A stretch of DNA of 64,000 bases from Crambe crambe (GCA_963924555.1 OZ004581.1:8471338-8535337), one strand, 5' to 3'; positions 12,376 through 24,950 are shown, counted from the stretch's first letter. Numbers and translations are program-made. The notes: generated by a model from the sequence alone, not told the origin.

Positions 12376-12534
12376 GCATGGATATGATAATGTGATGGTG
12401 TTATTAACTTGCACATTATAACTAGCTGTAGCTATTAACCTTCTTCAAATTGTACTTTTGGCCGATTCATTTCCATATGACACCACGACCGATTGCTTTA
12501 CCCCTTGCTGTGCATGCGCGTGTGGGTAATAAAA

Positions 12535-13280
12535 GTTGAGCTTTGAGGTTGACCATCATGAGCTTGCTACATGCTTCCTTCACAGTACAGAATGAGAGTT
12601 GCCATTGCCTATGCTTTGATTGATACTGAGCATGAGTCTATTCCCACTTGTATTACTAGATGCATCATTAGCTGATTATCTTACCAAAACAGGTGCAAGT
12701 CACATGACCATATCAGTGGGATAATTACAAACCAGGTGCAAGTCACATGACCATATCAGTGGGATAATTACAAACCAGATCACAGACTGGAGCTCATGGT
12801 GAGTGGATGGAGAGGAGCGCCACTACAGGAGAAGGGGTAGACATTATGTGTTCTGTTATCCATGGTGTGACCTCGCTCCCTAAGAACCAGAACCTGGGTA
12901 GACTTAGTGCTGCTAGAGGCCATCAGGGTTCAGGGTTTCTTTCGGGGGGGGGGGGGGGGGGGGGGGGGGGCTTTCACCCCCTAGAATTTCAGTGCTATTG
13001 ACATAGTTACTAGCTATACAACAAGCCTTCTACTGAGTTTGAGTTCCCATACTGTAATACCTGTTGTTACCAAGGGCAACCAGAAACACATGATACAGCA
13101 AATTCCTCCTGTGGTATGATACATATGAAGTAGGGTCCAACCCCACAATTAAATATTACCCTTTCAGATTGTTCAACAGTAGCAGGGAAGTAACTTAGCA
13201 ACTGAGAAAGGTGAACCAAGTGGATACAAAATTGACTAGTGTCACATAAGAGTAGTTAGAAACTTAGAAGGAAGGAAGTA
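12535..13280. mobile_element. partial second copy of the 8.25-kb element
   Basis: Direct similarity to about 8380-9243 over roughly 750 bases, with only two of the 43-bp units and with a G run (about 12944-12970) where the other copy has a C run. The terminal inverted repeat on the right is missing. Confidence 0.75.
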
Positions 13281-13846
13281 AGTTAGAACTTAGTAAACAA
13301 CCAAGAAAAGTGGCAATGCCTTAATAGACTATAGTAGACTATAGTACTGAATGTACCCAAGGAAGCATGTGTTGTGGACCAGTTCAATAACAAGATTATT
13401 GTTATCAATTCTTTCATTTTCAATGGAAGAGAAAATAACAAAATAGCATAAATAGGGTCGAGGAGAAAATAGCACAAATAGCAAAATAGCAGGGAGAGGA
13501 GAAAATAGCAAAATGGTACAAATAGCACATAATTATATCTTCTCTCTACAAGACCCTGCTATCTTGCTATTTGTGCCATTTTGCTATTTTTACAATAGTT
13601 TGATATAGTCAGCTATGACCAAGGGTACAGTTACATGTAAGATATTAAAGCTGTGTCTTCGGGGGCCTAATTTGTTTATTTATGTATCATTTAAAATCAT
13701 TCACACTGATGATGACTATTATAAAGTAGTTTGTGCATTTAAAAATATTTGACTAGTGTAGTTTGAATATATAATACAATTTCTAGTCACAAACTTTACA
13801 AAGCAATTTTGTAAATAATTCTTTTTTACAATAATAAAAAGAAGCA
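13281..13846. other. no gene seen; simple AT-rich sequence
   Basis: Holds self-complementary runs of ATAGCAAAATAGC and its inverse (about 13435-13590). No coding signal is supported. Confidence 0.5.
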
Positions 13847-14154
13847 CTAGTTATACATGTAAAACTTAGCTTCTATCGACTTTGCGAGTTGATTGAGTTT
13901 GCATTTTTCCAGTACAGAAATAAGAGTTTCCCAGGACACAGGGTTTTCCCCCCCTCCTTGTAGCCATTCTTGTAAGATTTGAATATTGATTTCTTCTGCA
14001 TTTTTCATTTTTTCTTGTTCTATGGCTTTAACGCGTGCACCAGTCTTATCATTAAGGAGACATATTCCAAATTTTCTATACTTGTCCCCTAACTCTTCAA
14101 CCAACTCATATTGGATAATTTCAGGCATGGATGGGGAGCTGCGAAGTCCTGGTC
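13847..14154 (-). CDS. death-domain exon (subtype A), copy 1, with stop
   Basis: Encodes ELVEELGDKYRKFGICLLND, then an alpha-helical segment, ILQEWLQG and NPVSWETLISVLEKCKLNQL. It aligns along its length with the exons at 31125-31442 and 59379-59684. Unlike those two, it has no good donor after the last helix and runs into a stop, so it is probably the last exon of the ZU5 gene. Confidence 0.78.
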
Positions 14155-17100
14155 CTGTGGATTAATTCTTATAATGGTTACAATAGGTATACCCTTATTA
14201 CATGCTATACATGCATTGTGCTTCAGACCATTATGGAGTGCATGATAATAACTAAATATTTACCTTCTTTCCTCCAATTGTACGGAATCCCATACGCATG
14301 TTCTGGATGTAAAACATGAGATTATGGTATGATAGGAGAATGCATTACAGTGGAGTAGGAATGGGGGGCCTGCCCCTCCCCCCCCCCCCCCCCCCATAAA
14401 ATTAATATTCACTACTATAATTATGTGGCGTAATATCTTATCTCTTATCTTTTAAGACTCTCCCCCTCCGCTGGCCCCCTCAACTTTCATTTTGTTCCTA
14501 CTCCACTGCATTAGCTCATACTTTTGTGCACGTATGTAATTCTCATGCATGCAGGAATACATCTACCAGTAGCTTACATTATAGCTACCTATTACTTACT
14601 AGCACACGTTAGTAGAACAGCATAAGGCTCATCCTCATTCTTATTCAAATTAAATTTGAACTTTACAGTTAGGGGACATTGATGTTGTGGTTTAGGGGAG
14701 ATCTCCATCTGCATTCGAGGCGGATGTCTCTTTTGTTTATCCAGTGATTCTATCAATTCCCCATCCTTACTCCAAAACTCCACATCTTTAAGAAGTACCT
14801 ATCAATATATTTGACCACATGATATAGCTGATAAACCATAATGCAGTAACAGGGATTATTAAAAGTTTTATACATCCTCCCAAGATGTTCCATATTAGGT
14901 TGTTTTGTTGACTGTGAGCATAAAAAAAGAGTTTCTTTTTTTTTTGCATGCACATGCAATGACATGCTTCCACTCTACATGTACATGCATGGTTAGAAAT
15001 TCGGACCAAAAGCATTAATTTTAGGTTGATAAATCACTTAGGTTGATAAATGCTGAACCAGTAGGACTGCTGATTTATAGGTCAGTGATCAACCTCAGTG
15101 CTTACAGTCTAAATTTAACCTTGTGCTTATGGCATAGAGACCTACACTTTGTGTGTAGCATGTACTATTTTATTCTCAAATTACCTTGTGTGGCTTTGTT
15201 ATTGCTATTTCATCGCTACAGTCAATTTCAGTTAATTGAATATATCCATCACTTAAATCCTCCAGTGTGAAATCTTCTAGATGGAGATGTTTATACTCTT
15301 CTTCTGGATAGTGATGTTTAAGCCTCTGGACAACAACCAAACAAATAAAATTAAAGCATCCCACTTGGAGTAGATATGAATTTTTGGTATCAAAATGAAG
15401 CTAAAAATAGGTTATGCAATTCAAGGCTCATTCAAGGTGAAATCCACTGTGTTTTTGAGCAAACACTTTATACCCACCTAATGCAAGCACCTCTAAATAA
15501 GATAGCTAGTGTCCTTAATTAAAGTCTTGAGCTGTCCAGTAGCAGATCTTTTATGAACATTTGAACATTATAGAGACAGTAATACCTGCTGGTGAGAAGC
15601 AAATCACCTCCTTCACTGAATTTTAAGGAAAGCACTCATTCATGACTATACTTTTCTAAGCACTCTTTTTTTTTTGCATGGAAACAATACAAACAAGAAT
15701 AACCTCCAAGATAAGGACAATTAAAGGTCTTTCCTTCCAAGTGTCCTCCATTCAGAGGTTCCACTGTATAGTTATGAACTTACCTCTTTACATGGTGGCA
15801 TGTTAAATGATATGTAGATGTAGACATCTGAACAATCCTTGCACACTTTGGGCTTCACACAAGTGAGGCTGTATCCAAAGTTACTTACAGTCTTTTTATC
15901 TTCCTTTCCAATACAAGTGAAACAAAAATGATCGAGAGAAAAAAGGCAATAGTTGCCTTTCTTGTGCTTAAACAAAGACATAACTTTTGCTCTGCTTTCC
16001 AGAGGTTTAAAGTGATGCACAGTTTTTTTTCCATTGTAGTCAGTGTCACTGTGATGAGCCTTGAGCAAGATTACTCCAGAGTCATCTTGCATTATGTGAG
16101 GTAATATAATCTTGATGGGTTGGAGCAATTGTACCTCTTCTTGTGGACACAGGAATAAGATTGGAGAAATAGGGTGCATATTGGTCGGATAACTGAATGG
16201 TCCATGCAAAGCTATGCCTACTTTGATGTTAACGGTCAAACCATCTTCTATCGCTCCTTTAGGGATTTCCACAATAACTCCCATCTTTTCATTTTTGAAT
16301 CTTGCACCATTGTGGTCAAAAGAAAAAGTTTCAAGTGGTTGTAAAAATGGATATTCATAAATGTCAACTTCTGTCACTTTCTCCAAACTTGGTTTTGTTG
16401 CATTATCTGAATGGATGATACCATGCAGATGAGTATAAATTATGGTTTATTTGGAATGACAATTTTACGGATTTTCTATTTCTGTGATAGTTAATAGTAA
16501 TCATTCATGCAATCACCAGCTATAATTATAGCTAACAGTGTCTGAGTCACCAAGTAACTACATGTAAGTATGCCTGTAGCTTTGACTACATCAGATGGTT
16601 GTCAAGGAAGGTCCTGGAGCTCTGATTTTTTGCATGCTGGCTACTGACCACTACAGGATAGAAGGAGATTAACTTTTGTAGACCCAGCCAACCCCTTCAT
16701 ATCTGCTAGAGTGTGACTTGTGCATATGACCACCCTTACTAACTAAATTGCAACGGCTTGAAAGCATCTCCTCCCTTCATATTCTGATTATGGAAACCCC
16801 AGGTAGCTAAATCTCCCATGATCACTCTTCTAAATCTTATTCCTGAAGACCTATACTTAACACCTGTGTAGATAACAGTGGTACAGAGGTCTTTTTGTTG
16901 TTGTTGTTTTTCTGCTTGGTATGTGTTTGCCCTTGTTACATACCAAGTAGAAAAATTAACAAAACTAGGGCAATGTGCAACTTTTGACAGCGAGCAACCA
17001 AGGAAGTGCTTTAACTCTTTAGGAGATTTTGCTGCTGAGTTTACGCAACAAGATAAGCCTAGAACCTCTACAACTACTACTATAACAATGTGCAGCATTT

Positions 17101-17687
17101 GACAGTGAGCAAGTGAGCAATTAAAGTAGCTGATAGGCTCCAGTGCTTGATAATGCTGTCAGAGACAAGAGTCATGTTAGTGGCGGTTCCAACTAGGAAA
17201 GCTGTAAATGCTTATCACAAGCACTTAGAAAAGCCAAGTGCCTACAACCCACTTAGATAAGCCTAGTGCCTCTATGACAAAAGGCTGTAGAAAACAATCT
17301 AGCTCAATTAGCTACAATTGGAGCATGCACATTCACCTGGGCCATTTTGGAGTGTAGATTGAATAATTGCAATGAGTCATGACCTGAAAGTCAGCTCACT
17401 TGCTCCGCTCACTTGCTGAACAAGTGAGTGCAAAAAATTTCTTCTAGGTTAAGTAGGGATGGCCTAAAATCTAGCTGGGCTGTATAATGCTCATATGTAT
17501 GTAAATGAAGTCTTACCAGACTTTGGAAGACCAACAAATGTTGAGTGAGCAATTTTTCTTTCAATAGTTTCTTTATTATCAGCAGCTTCCTCAATATTTC
17601 TTAGGATTTCAGAATCATCCACGGCTGCTTGGTCATTAGCATCATTATCAACTTTTTTAATACTTGTATCGGCACCTGATTGGTTCT
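13847..17687 (-). CDS. ZU5 and death-domain protein, 5' end not resolved
   Basis: Exons in transcription order: 17687-17517, 16406-15784, 15325-15185, 14798-14600, 14302-14264, 14154-13847; all have GT-AG borders and matching phases, giving one open frame to a TAG at 13847. Order: an acidic helical linker ending STFVGLPKSG; a ZU5 domain; about 130 residues of unknown fold; a C-terminal death domain. ZU5 plus death domain is the arrangement of UNC5, PIDD and ankyrin relatives, so an adaptor role in death or immune signalling is likely (inference). The first listed exon starts two bases into a codon, so at least one upstream exon is missing; candidates are the death-like exons at 20469-20905. 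Confidence 0.72.
14348..14508. mobile_element. 161-bp MITE with 5-bp target duplication
   Basis: Ends read CAGTGGAGTAGGAA and its complement TTCCTACTCCACTG; CATTA is duplicated at 14343-14347 and 14509-14513. It carries a long C run. It sits in an intron of the ZU5 gene. Confidence 0.88.
15590..15775. repeat. dispersed repeat, inverted relative to 61.9-62.1 kb
   Basis: The stretch containing GGTGAGAAGCAAATCACCTC and, at its other end, CAGAGGTTCCA-like sequence matches the reverse complement of about 61875-62075 in the same order. It lies in an intron of the ZU5 gene; its partner lies in an intron of the second ROC-COR gene. Confidence 0.7.
15784..16406 (-). CDS. ZU5 domain exon
   Basis: This 623-base exon encodes about 207 residues. 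The segment GVIVEIPKGAIEDG followed by a run of beta-strand-like residues, HPISPILFLCPQ and QPIKIILPH is the ZU5 signature (IPKGAL-type turn and a Pro-His strand). The last third has Cys pairs (CVKPKVCKDCSDVYI) that may bind metal. It splices in phase 0 to the next exon. Confidence 0.8.
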
Positions 17688-18785
17688 CTGCACAAAAATT
17701 TAGTATTATGAGTATGATACACCATACAGCCGGATATTTTCAAGGCTCAAAATTTCCATCAATTAAAAAATTTCCTTGAAACTAGTTTCCTTGAACTATT
17801 CCTTGAAACTATTCCCCTAGCCCTAGCCCCAATCAAGTCAACTGAGGGATTTCTACTACTTATATCAAATGTATGTTCAATGTGGATATCATTTAGTATT
17901 GTAGTTTATACTTATTATGGACAAATCATCCCCCCTACCATTACGTAGCACAGTCCTTCTCAAAGGACTGCTTTCTCTCAAGTGAGAACCGGATGGCTGC
18001 TTCAGCTTGCATCAGACCCAAACCCAATTTGTTTGATTGTTCGCCTTGAGCAGTGACTCTAATGATACCAGAAAATTGTTCACAACTCCATTGCTTATGC
18101 AGATGATATGGCATGCTATAATGCATTCCTGGCAGAAGAGGCAGAACTAAGACATTGTTCTTTTCTTGCTATTATTAAATTCCCTGATGTACCTAAATTT
18201 TGGTGTGCTAGCCTTGGTGCCGGATAGCTAGTAATCCTGTTTGAAGGACTTTGGGTGGGTATTTGCTAATTGGTGCAAATCTTCCAGAGTCCTTCCAGTA
18301 CTTGGCCACACCTTAATTCTTATCAAAGTTAAGGGAAACTCGTAAGAGTGGAAGAAAAGTTCTGTCAGTTGAAGTGGTAAGAAGCACCAGCCTTGCTCCT
18401 GTTGTGGTTGTCTAGTAGCTATAGCTTTCAGTTTCTTCAAGTGTAATTCGGTTGTAACTCTGAAGGTTCCTACAGATTTAAAGGCCATCTCTACCTACAG
18501 TCCAGCTATAAAAAGGACAGACCTGCAACTGACTGGGGTCACAATGAAAAGCAGTGAAGTGCTAACCCTCAGCACACATTAAGAGTTAATAATATAATTT
18601 TGCAGATATTGAGCAGATCATCAATGAGGAGGAGTATTAAGTATTTTATTTTGAATCATCTATAAAGCATTCCATAATACTATTGAGGTAGCTAGCAGCG
18701 TCTGTACTACACATCTTGAATTATCATCAGTGCCTGCATGTACAGCTTGGAGAACTGCACAGATATGATTAACGTGGTTCAGCAA
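17688..18785. other. no gene seen
   Basis: Several short open frames on both strands lack acceptor/donor support or recognisable domains. It may include the true upstream part of the ZU5 gene or old LINE sequence. Confidence 0.4.
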
Positions 18786-19720
18786 AGGCCACCACGCTGA
18801 AAGAGCAGTTCGCTTCCACTTTCTCCCCTGCAGACACAATATCTAACCTCCCAATCATGCACACTATAAAGTGCTCCTCCAAGGAGGTCTCTCACCTACT
18901 GTCTACAATCCATTGCAATACAGCTACCGGTCCAGATGATATGTCTAGCACCAATACTTGTTCTTCTATCTACTTTCCATTAACCAACCTCTTTAAGTTC
19001 CTGAGGGCTGGAAGCTTTCCAACATAATTCACAAATCAATCTTGTTGTCAACTACCGGGTGTTATACCCCTCATTTCCAAGGTTCTAGAAAGGATAGTGC
19101 ACAATGCTATCATTACACATGTCCTTGAGAACAATTACCTGTCGCCAGACCAATTTTTTTCATCCAAGGGCTTCCACACAAACTGTTCTCTCAGTCACCC
19201 GTGTGGTATTAGGCCCTGGCAGACAACAGCATGCAGTGTTGTTGTTCTATATATTCTTTGATTTGAGCAAAGCTTTTGATAGTCTATCCCACTCACTTGT
19301 AATCAACGCATTAGCCAGAGTAGGGATTTGTGGTAACCTCCTTGCCTGGATCAATGACTATTTGGTTGAATCACATCAACTGTATATGTGCCAAGGCAAG
19401 AAAACTCTCCACCGCTTCCTTCGAGGGGCTGGTCAATGTTGCCTCAGTGTTCAGATCACTAGTTCTTCCTATCTTAGACTATGGTGCTCTGCCGTCGCAC
19501 CCTTAAGGGTGAATCTCTCATTCCAAAGGATGTTTTCTAGTCAAATCCATTGGGCGACTCCACTCACTCGCTCTTTTCAGACTGGACAGGCCAGCTTCAC
19601 TAACAGTGTTATCTCACACTGGAACTGTCTACCAGAAAAAAATTATTTCTGTTCTTTCTTTTAAAGGTCATTTAAAATTACATCTGCAATTGTATCTAGT
19701 CTCTTGTGTATCTTGTGTTG
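18786..19720 (+). pseudogene. LINE reverse-transcriptase remnant
   Basis: Across shifting frames the plus strand reads TATGPDDMS, then VIPLISKVLERIVHNAI and LSPDQFF, then FFDLSKAFDSLSHSLVINAL and LLAWINDYL, and finally FTNSVISHWNCLPEK. These are motifs of non-LTR retrotransposon reverse transcriptases and of their common C-terminal end. FDLSKAFDS is the usual place of the first active-site Asp. Frameshifts, stops and a missing YxDD core show it is dead. Confidence 0.8.
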
Positions 19721-20280
19721 CGTATAGGGTAGCCTTAACATTAGCTGTTGAGCTAGTTGGTCTATCCTCATGCTTTTTATTAAAGGTATGAAGGAAAAAA
19801 AAGCTGTAGATAGATATAGAGTAGATAATGGTCAGCAGCACAGAGTGTGCATTATATGGAGTATAGTTTAGGCTCTGTTGTACGGAACTGGAATTGTGCC
19901 CTTCTTTCCAGAATAAAGCCTTTATTCCAAATTGGAACACTGGAGAGTATCATCTAGACACCATTAAGGCTGAATTGAAACATACACTCAACCAAGCACT
20001 ATAACCCTTGCACATGTGATGAAGTTTGATCAGCTGTGTACTACAACTTAAGTTTACTTACCTGAATTTAGACAATTGTCAAATAGCTATTCAATGTCAA
20101 AGGTGTAGGAATAGGGGGCGGGAGGGCCATAAATTAATCTGATGAAGAAAGTATTCCTAACACAAAAAGAAGCATGATGATTCCGCCCGCCCCCCTGAAT
20201 ATGGGACTGTCATACAGTTTTAGCTTAAAAATCTTTTGCATATGTCCAGAAGTATAGCTAACCTTTCTCCAACTACTCAA
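19721..20280. other. no gene seen; G/C-run repeat pieces
   Basis: A GGGGGCGGGAGGG run at about 20115 faces a CCGCCCGCCCCCC run at about 20188, so a short hairpin-like MITE is possible. Nothing else is recognised. Confidence 0.4.
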
Positions 20281-20468
20281 TTTCTGTAGTACTAGATATA
20301 CCCTGTAGCTACATGTATCATGTGCAAAATGCTACCTTGCTTCAAATTCTTCTTATGCATTACTCCATCTTTCTCGTTCATCTTCTGCTCATATTCCTTA
20401 TTGCTTCCATCTTTGTGGTATATTAAGGAGAAATGATTGTCCATCCATAGATAAGCTACACACTTCAC

Positions 20469-20905
20469 CTTTCTCAAATTCTTTCTTTAAATGATCAATC
20501 TCCTTGTTCTTTTCACATATCTCTTTGTCCATCTGCTGTTCAAAATATTCCTTATAGCTTCCGTATGTTAATCTTGGGGGGAGGGGAGAGAGAGAGGGAG
20601 GAAGGGAGGGAGAGAGGGAGATAAATAACCAATGAGCAAGTTATTTACACAACTTACTTCATTTGCATGTCTTTTATTCCTATGGAACTCAAGTGGTGCA
20701 GGAGGTAAGGTCTAGCTAGAATATTCATCATATCCATCTCCTTCTGCCATTGTTCTAGCAGAATCTTGGCATCATTGTTGATGTGCTCCAAGTGTTCTGA
20801 CATCTCCAAGGCTTCTGCTAGTTCCTTCACCTTCTCACACTTCTGAACCTCCATGGCAATAACCTCAAGTTCGGCAGAAGAAAAGATTATAGCATTACTT
20901 GCCAT
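20469..20905 (-). CDS. death-like domain exon and coiled-coil exon, orphan pair
   Basis: The exon 20905-20658 (248 bases) encodes SSAELEVIAMEVQKCEKVKE, LAEALEMSEH, LLEQWQKEMDMMN and LLHHLSSIGI. It has the same length and phases as the exon 34009-33762 of the ROC-COR gene and is clearly its paralogue. The next exon, 20572-20469, encodes a charged helix (EKNKEIDHLKKEFEK). No GTPase exon precedes them: a pogo-like remnant lies upstream. They may be 5' exons of the ZU5 gene or a stranded duplicate. Confidence 0.65.
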
Positions 20906-20991
20906 CTGGTTAGGATTAACACACAATAATCAAATCTAGTTCCCACCTATTGAATATTCAACCAAAGGTTTAGGTCAACATTTTTAAATTT

Positions 20992-21137
20992 TTGCCACCC
21001 TATTATCACCCTAGTGTCATGATAGTGTCTCTGAGTAGTTTACTGAATTTTGACGAAATGGCATTTGCCACCCTATTATCACCCTAGTGTCATGATAGTG
21101 TCTCTGAGTAGTTTACTGAATTTTGACGAAATGGCAT
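20992..21137. repeat. 73-bp tandem duplication
   Basis: Two consecutive, virtually identical copies beginning TTTGCCACCCTATTATCACC. It abuts the pogo-like remnant. Confidence 0.9.
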
Positions 21138-21171
21138 TTTCAATGAGCATAATCAAGAATGGTGTGGAATC

Positions 21172-21717
21172 TATCCATTTAACCCTAATGCTGTAGATAG
21201 TGCTAAAATGCTCAGTTCAATAACAGGTGACCCTGGTGAAGTTCCATTGAATGAGGCATGGATCTATAGTCTAGCAGTGCTCGTGTTAGCACTAACAATA
21301 GTGAGGCTGGGTCTAGCATTTCGACTAGTGCCCATGTTAGTGCTAACAGCAGTGTTTCAAGTGGTGCAGGGATTGGTGTGTCACCCATAGTAGTTTAACA
21401 ATTCACTCCTCCTTTATTTGACACACCAAGTACATCAGATGCTAATAATAGCACTCAGGTTAGCTAGCACAAGCACTCCCGGAAACATACCAAATTATTT
21501 GAGTGATATTCTTGTCCCCCCAGCCAAAACTTCAAGTAAGCCTAAAAGAAGGGCAATCAAGGCACGAGTGCTCACTGATGATGAGTTCATGGCAATTCTT
21601 TTGGAGAAGGAGAAGAAGGAGCCGAAGAGAAAGAACAGAGGAAGCAGAAGAAATAGAGAAATGGGAGAAAGAGAAAGAGCAGAAGAAACGGGAAAAAGAG
21701 AAGAAGAAAAGCAATAG
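21172..21717 (+). pseudogene. C-terminal fragment of a pogo/Tigger-like transposase
   Basis: One frame, with a single stop at about 21388, reads YPFNPNAVDSAKMLSSITGD and later YLSDILVPPAKTSSKPKRRA and IKARVLTDDEFMAILLEKEK, followed by a Lys/Glu tail. PFNPNAVD and the LVPP...ARVLT...L.EKE block are the conserved C-terminal end of pogo-group DDE transposases. The DDE core is absent. Confidence 0.75.
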
Positions 21718-22004
21718 AGGAGCAGGTCAAGGAAAAGGCAGGCACCACTGATGGATCTTTCTGGATCTTGCGATACATGGTACCATACATAATGTGCTAG
21801 TTCTTATGCGAAGAATGTGTATAAACAATATGAAGTGTTCTATTTATAGTTTCCTTGATTGGCAACATGTACTAAGGACCAATAATTTAAGGTGATAATA
21901 GGTGACACTACACGACAATATTATATAATGGAGCCTAGCTCTGAATGTGAAGGACATTTTCTTTTCTGGGGAGAGATCTTCACATTATCCATATCCACAT
22001 CAAA

Positions 22005-22310
22005 TCACACATCATAGTTACCCTCCACCTCCTCCACCCACCAACCTACCATAGCCATACAGTACTTTTGTTCGATACTAGATGCAATGTCTTTGCGGTT
22101 GACCAAAGGGTCTTTGAGGGCTGTGCAGAGACTGCTCCAAGATGGTGGCTGACTTCCCTTCATCTTCAGCCACTGTTTGATGAGTTCTCTCATGCATCCA
22201 TTGATGTCATTGGGGTTGTTCACTCCTATCTTCTCACAGCATCTGATAGTCCTAGGACGACTCCAAGGTCCTCACTTTGTCAATCAGTTCTGTCCTCACA
22301 TTGCGATAGG
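22005..22310 (-). pseudogene. death-domain B exon, copy 2, frameshifted
   Basis: Same architecture as the exon 57329-57642, but a small deletion after YRNVRTELIDKVR removes the WRDLG helix and shifts the frame. The second half regains the ancestral frame (NPNDINGCMRELIKQWLKMK, DPLVNRKDIASSIEQ). The domain is broken unless a cryptic acceptor rescues it. Confidence 0.72.
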
Positions 22311-22419
22311 CTGCATGCAGGCAAACACACAATGGCATGACTCACAGCTATGTTGCTAGGTAGCTCACTGAGTATAACTATACATGTGCATGACATATAC
22401 TAGTAAACTATCCACTCAC

Positions 22420-22936
22420 TTAAGGTGTCATCTTTAACTTGACTTGCTTCAACTGATTTTCTCATTGGTTCATTCTATAGACATACACAATGGAGGTTGT
22501 CCTTAAATCATGGAAGATGATGTTCTTTAAACTTACATCAGGAGCACTGCTTGTTCTTAGTGGTTGAGGTTTGCTGGTCAAAGTTGTGGACTGAGTAGGT
22601 GTTGGACTGCAACCAGGTTGAAGTTGAGATACACTTTGCAACTGGTTCAATGCTGAGATGGAAAACATTATCATAATAATATTAGCTAATAGCTACCATC
22701 AGTGACAGGTCAGGGAATAGACCTATATTATTTTACCTTTCTCCAATTCTTTCTTCAACTGATCAATCTCTTTGTCAGTTGTAGCTGCATTGACTATATT
22801 CATGAGTCAGTTATAATATTGATATAGTTGAACTCTGCACTTACAGAAGTACCAAGTGATTGCTGATGAGGTGGACAAGTTGAAGATGCTGACTGGGTCA
22901 GTCCAAGACCTGAATTCTGATGTGAAGTTTGACGAT
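22420..22936 (-). CDS. linker exons leading to death domain B, copy 2
   Basis: 22936-22845 encodes DRQTSHQNSGLGLTQSASST and CPPHQQSLGTS. 22652-22537 encodes LNQLQSVSQLQPGCSPTPTQ and TSKPQPLRTSSAPD. 22474-22420 encodes NEPMRKSVEASQVKDDTL. A possible coiled-coil exon (KEIDQLKKELEK) lies at about 22735-22787, but its phase does not fit simply. All are short, Pro/Ser/Gln-rich and probably unstructured. Confidence 0.6.
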
Positions 22937-23195
22937 CTAAAGGTAAGAAGGAATGATCTTGATTGAGTATCCATCTAGCTAAACTACACACTTCACCTTT
23001 CTCCAATTCTTTCTTTTAATAACTGATCAATCTCCTTATTCTTTTCTTGTCAGTTGCTGCTCGTAGTGTTCCTTGTGACGTAGGCCTGAGCTAATTATTT
23101 GGGAATAATTTTTTGAATAATAGTAGGTAAGTTAGCTTCTTTCAGAATAATAATAAGAGCTAGGAGGCAAGGTTCTAGTGAGCCAAAGTCAGTCA

Positions 23196-24592
23196 ATCCC
23201 AGACAGAGTACCTGATGAGTGCTTAAGGGTAAATAGAGGTGGAAAACTATTCTGTGGTGCCTGCAGGGAAGAGCTTAGTTTGAGAAAGAACATTATTGCA
23301 AAATCATTTAAATAGTAAGAAGCACAAGACCAGCAAGGAAAAGCTCAGCACCAGTAAATCTAGAGAGAAAGATATCATAGACAGTTTGTTGAGGATTTAT
23401 GATGCTGAACACCACCCTGTTGATGAAACACTGCCTATGGATCGTGTGTACAGGGTCAAGGTCTTGAAGAGCTTTTTGCGTGCTGCTATTCCTCTGACAA
23501 AACTGGACCTATTCTATGATATACACGATTAACTGACAGACACCATATGAGTGACCTAATACCTTTCCTATGTTCTCAAGAATAAAGTGACATCAAGACC
23601 GAGTGACCCATATCATCTTCAATGGCACAACCAGACTGGGCGAAGCTTTGGCTATTGTTGTCAGGTTTGTTGAGGACTCTTTTTCAATACAGCAGCGACT
23701 AGAATGCTCGTCAAGAGTATGTCCGGAGAAGAGACAGCTCAAGAATTGATTAATGTCATCTCAGCACAATATGGTATCAGTTCAAATAAGCTTGTTGCTG
23801 CTATGGAGCAAGTATGAAATTATGAAACAGCTGATGGACCTGATGAGCCACCATTCCTTGAAGAGGCGATCTTCTCACCTGCTACCATTGAGAAGCTACT
23901 CTCTGTGCTCCGGAATCCTCGTGAAAAAAAGCTTCTTCAGGTGAAGCTAGCTGCAACAATCAATGCAGGTATGCCGTTTGTAATTTGTAAAGGCAACATA
24001 CAATTTAGAAGGTGACGGTTCATTAGTACTCACCTGTTATGACACTGTGAGTGCCCTGAATATGTCAGCCCGGCAAGCCCATTACCCCAATTTGGATGCT
24101 ATTGCTGCACAAATTGCAGTTGATGCCCATGAAGAAAGTGATTTGCTACAACATGCAAAGAGTTGTATTCAGCCTGGGATAGCATACTATTTTCAACAGG
24201 TATCCACCAATATGAAGACATCTCTGGAAGCTTTCAAAGCAGCTAGGCTTTTTTCTCCTTTTTGGTTAACTGAAATCAATCTAAGTGTTGCTGCTATTGA
24301 TTCCCTCACTGCTTTTCCTTTCTTGGGATCTGAAATACCTGCTCTAAAGCAGGAGCTTCCTGCAGCCCAAGATATTGATCCTTCATTTGGTCCCCTCATT
24401 TTTTGGAAGAATCATGAAAGCGACTTACCCACTTGGGCTAAAGCTGCCCGAAAAGTGTTACTTGTACAGCTTTCTTCAGCCGCCTCAGAGCATGTCTTTT
24501 CACTTTTAAGGAACTCTTTCGGATAGAGGCAAAATCCTGCCTTGCAAGACTACATTAAGACATCTTTGATGCTGCAGTACAATAATCGATGA
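23196..24592 (+). pseudogene. hAT transposase remnant
   Basis: A BED-like finger is split by a frameshift (GKLFCGACREELS then NHLNSKKHKTSKEK). A middle block reads MLVKSMSGEETAQELINVIS. The C-terminal dimerisation region, 24047-24592, reads WAKAARKVLLVQLSSAASEH, VFSLLRNSFG, a TAG stop, then RQNPALQDYIKTSLMLQYNN. These are the landmarks of hAT transposases. Several frameshifts and the stop mean it is inactive. Confidence 0.82.
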
Positions 24593-24950
24593 ACTAGCTA
24601 TGTATGACTGTCAATTCTGTCTGTGTTTTGAATAATAGGGAGCAAAATGTTGAATAAAATACTTGCATTTATAAATGATTAATTAGCTCAGGCCAATGCG
24701 CAAGTGATATAAGCTATGATATCACTGATGAGCAAATCCCTTTTGGTCACGCCCCTGGCCTAGCCTCGTCCCCAGGCTCTAAAATTTGCAGAGCCGGGTA
24801 CAAAATCCTTCCTCCTCCCTGTTGTTGTGAAGTGCTGCAGTGCAGAGATAGATACATGCACATTCTACCAGTGATCACGTCCATGTGGATAAAGTGCCCA
24901 AAAAATGTAACATTGTCAGAATGAGATTGAAAATTGTATGTTGACAGATG

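Noticed and set aside
16739-17102. Frames of 119 (minus) and 74 (plus) codons
   Set aside because: They lie in an intron of the ZU5 gene, lack splice support and any domain; part of this sequence recurs in an intron near 62.65 kb.
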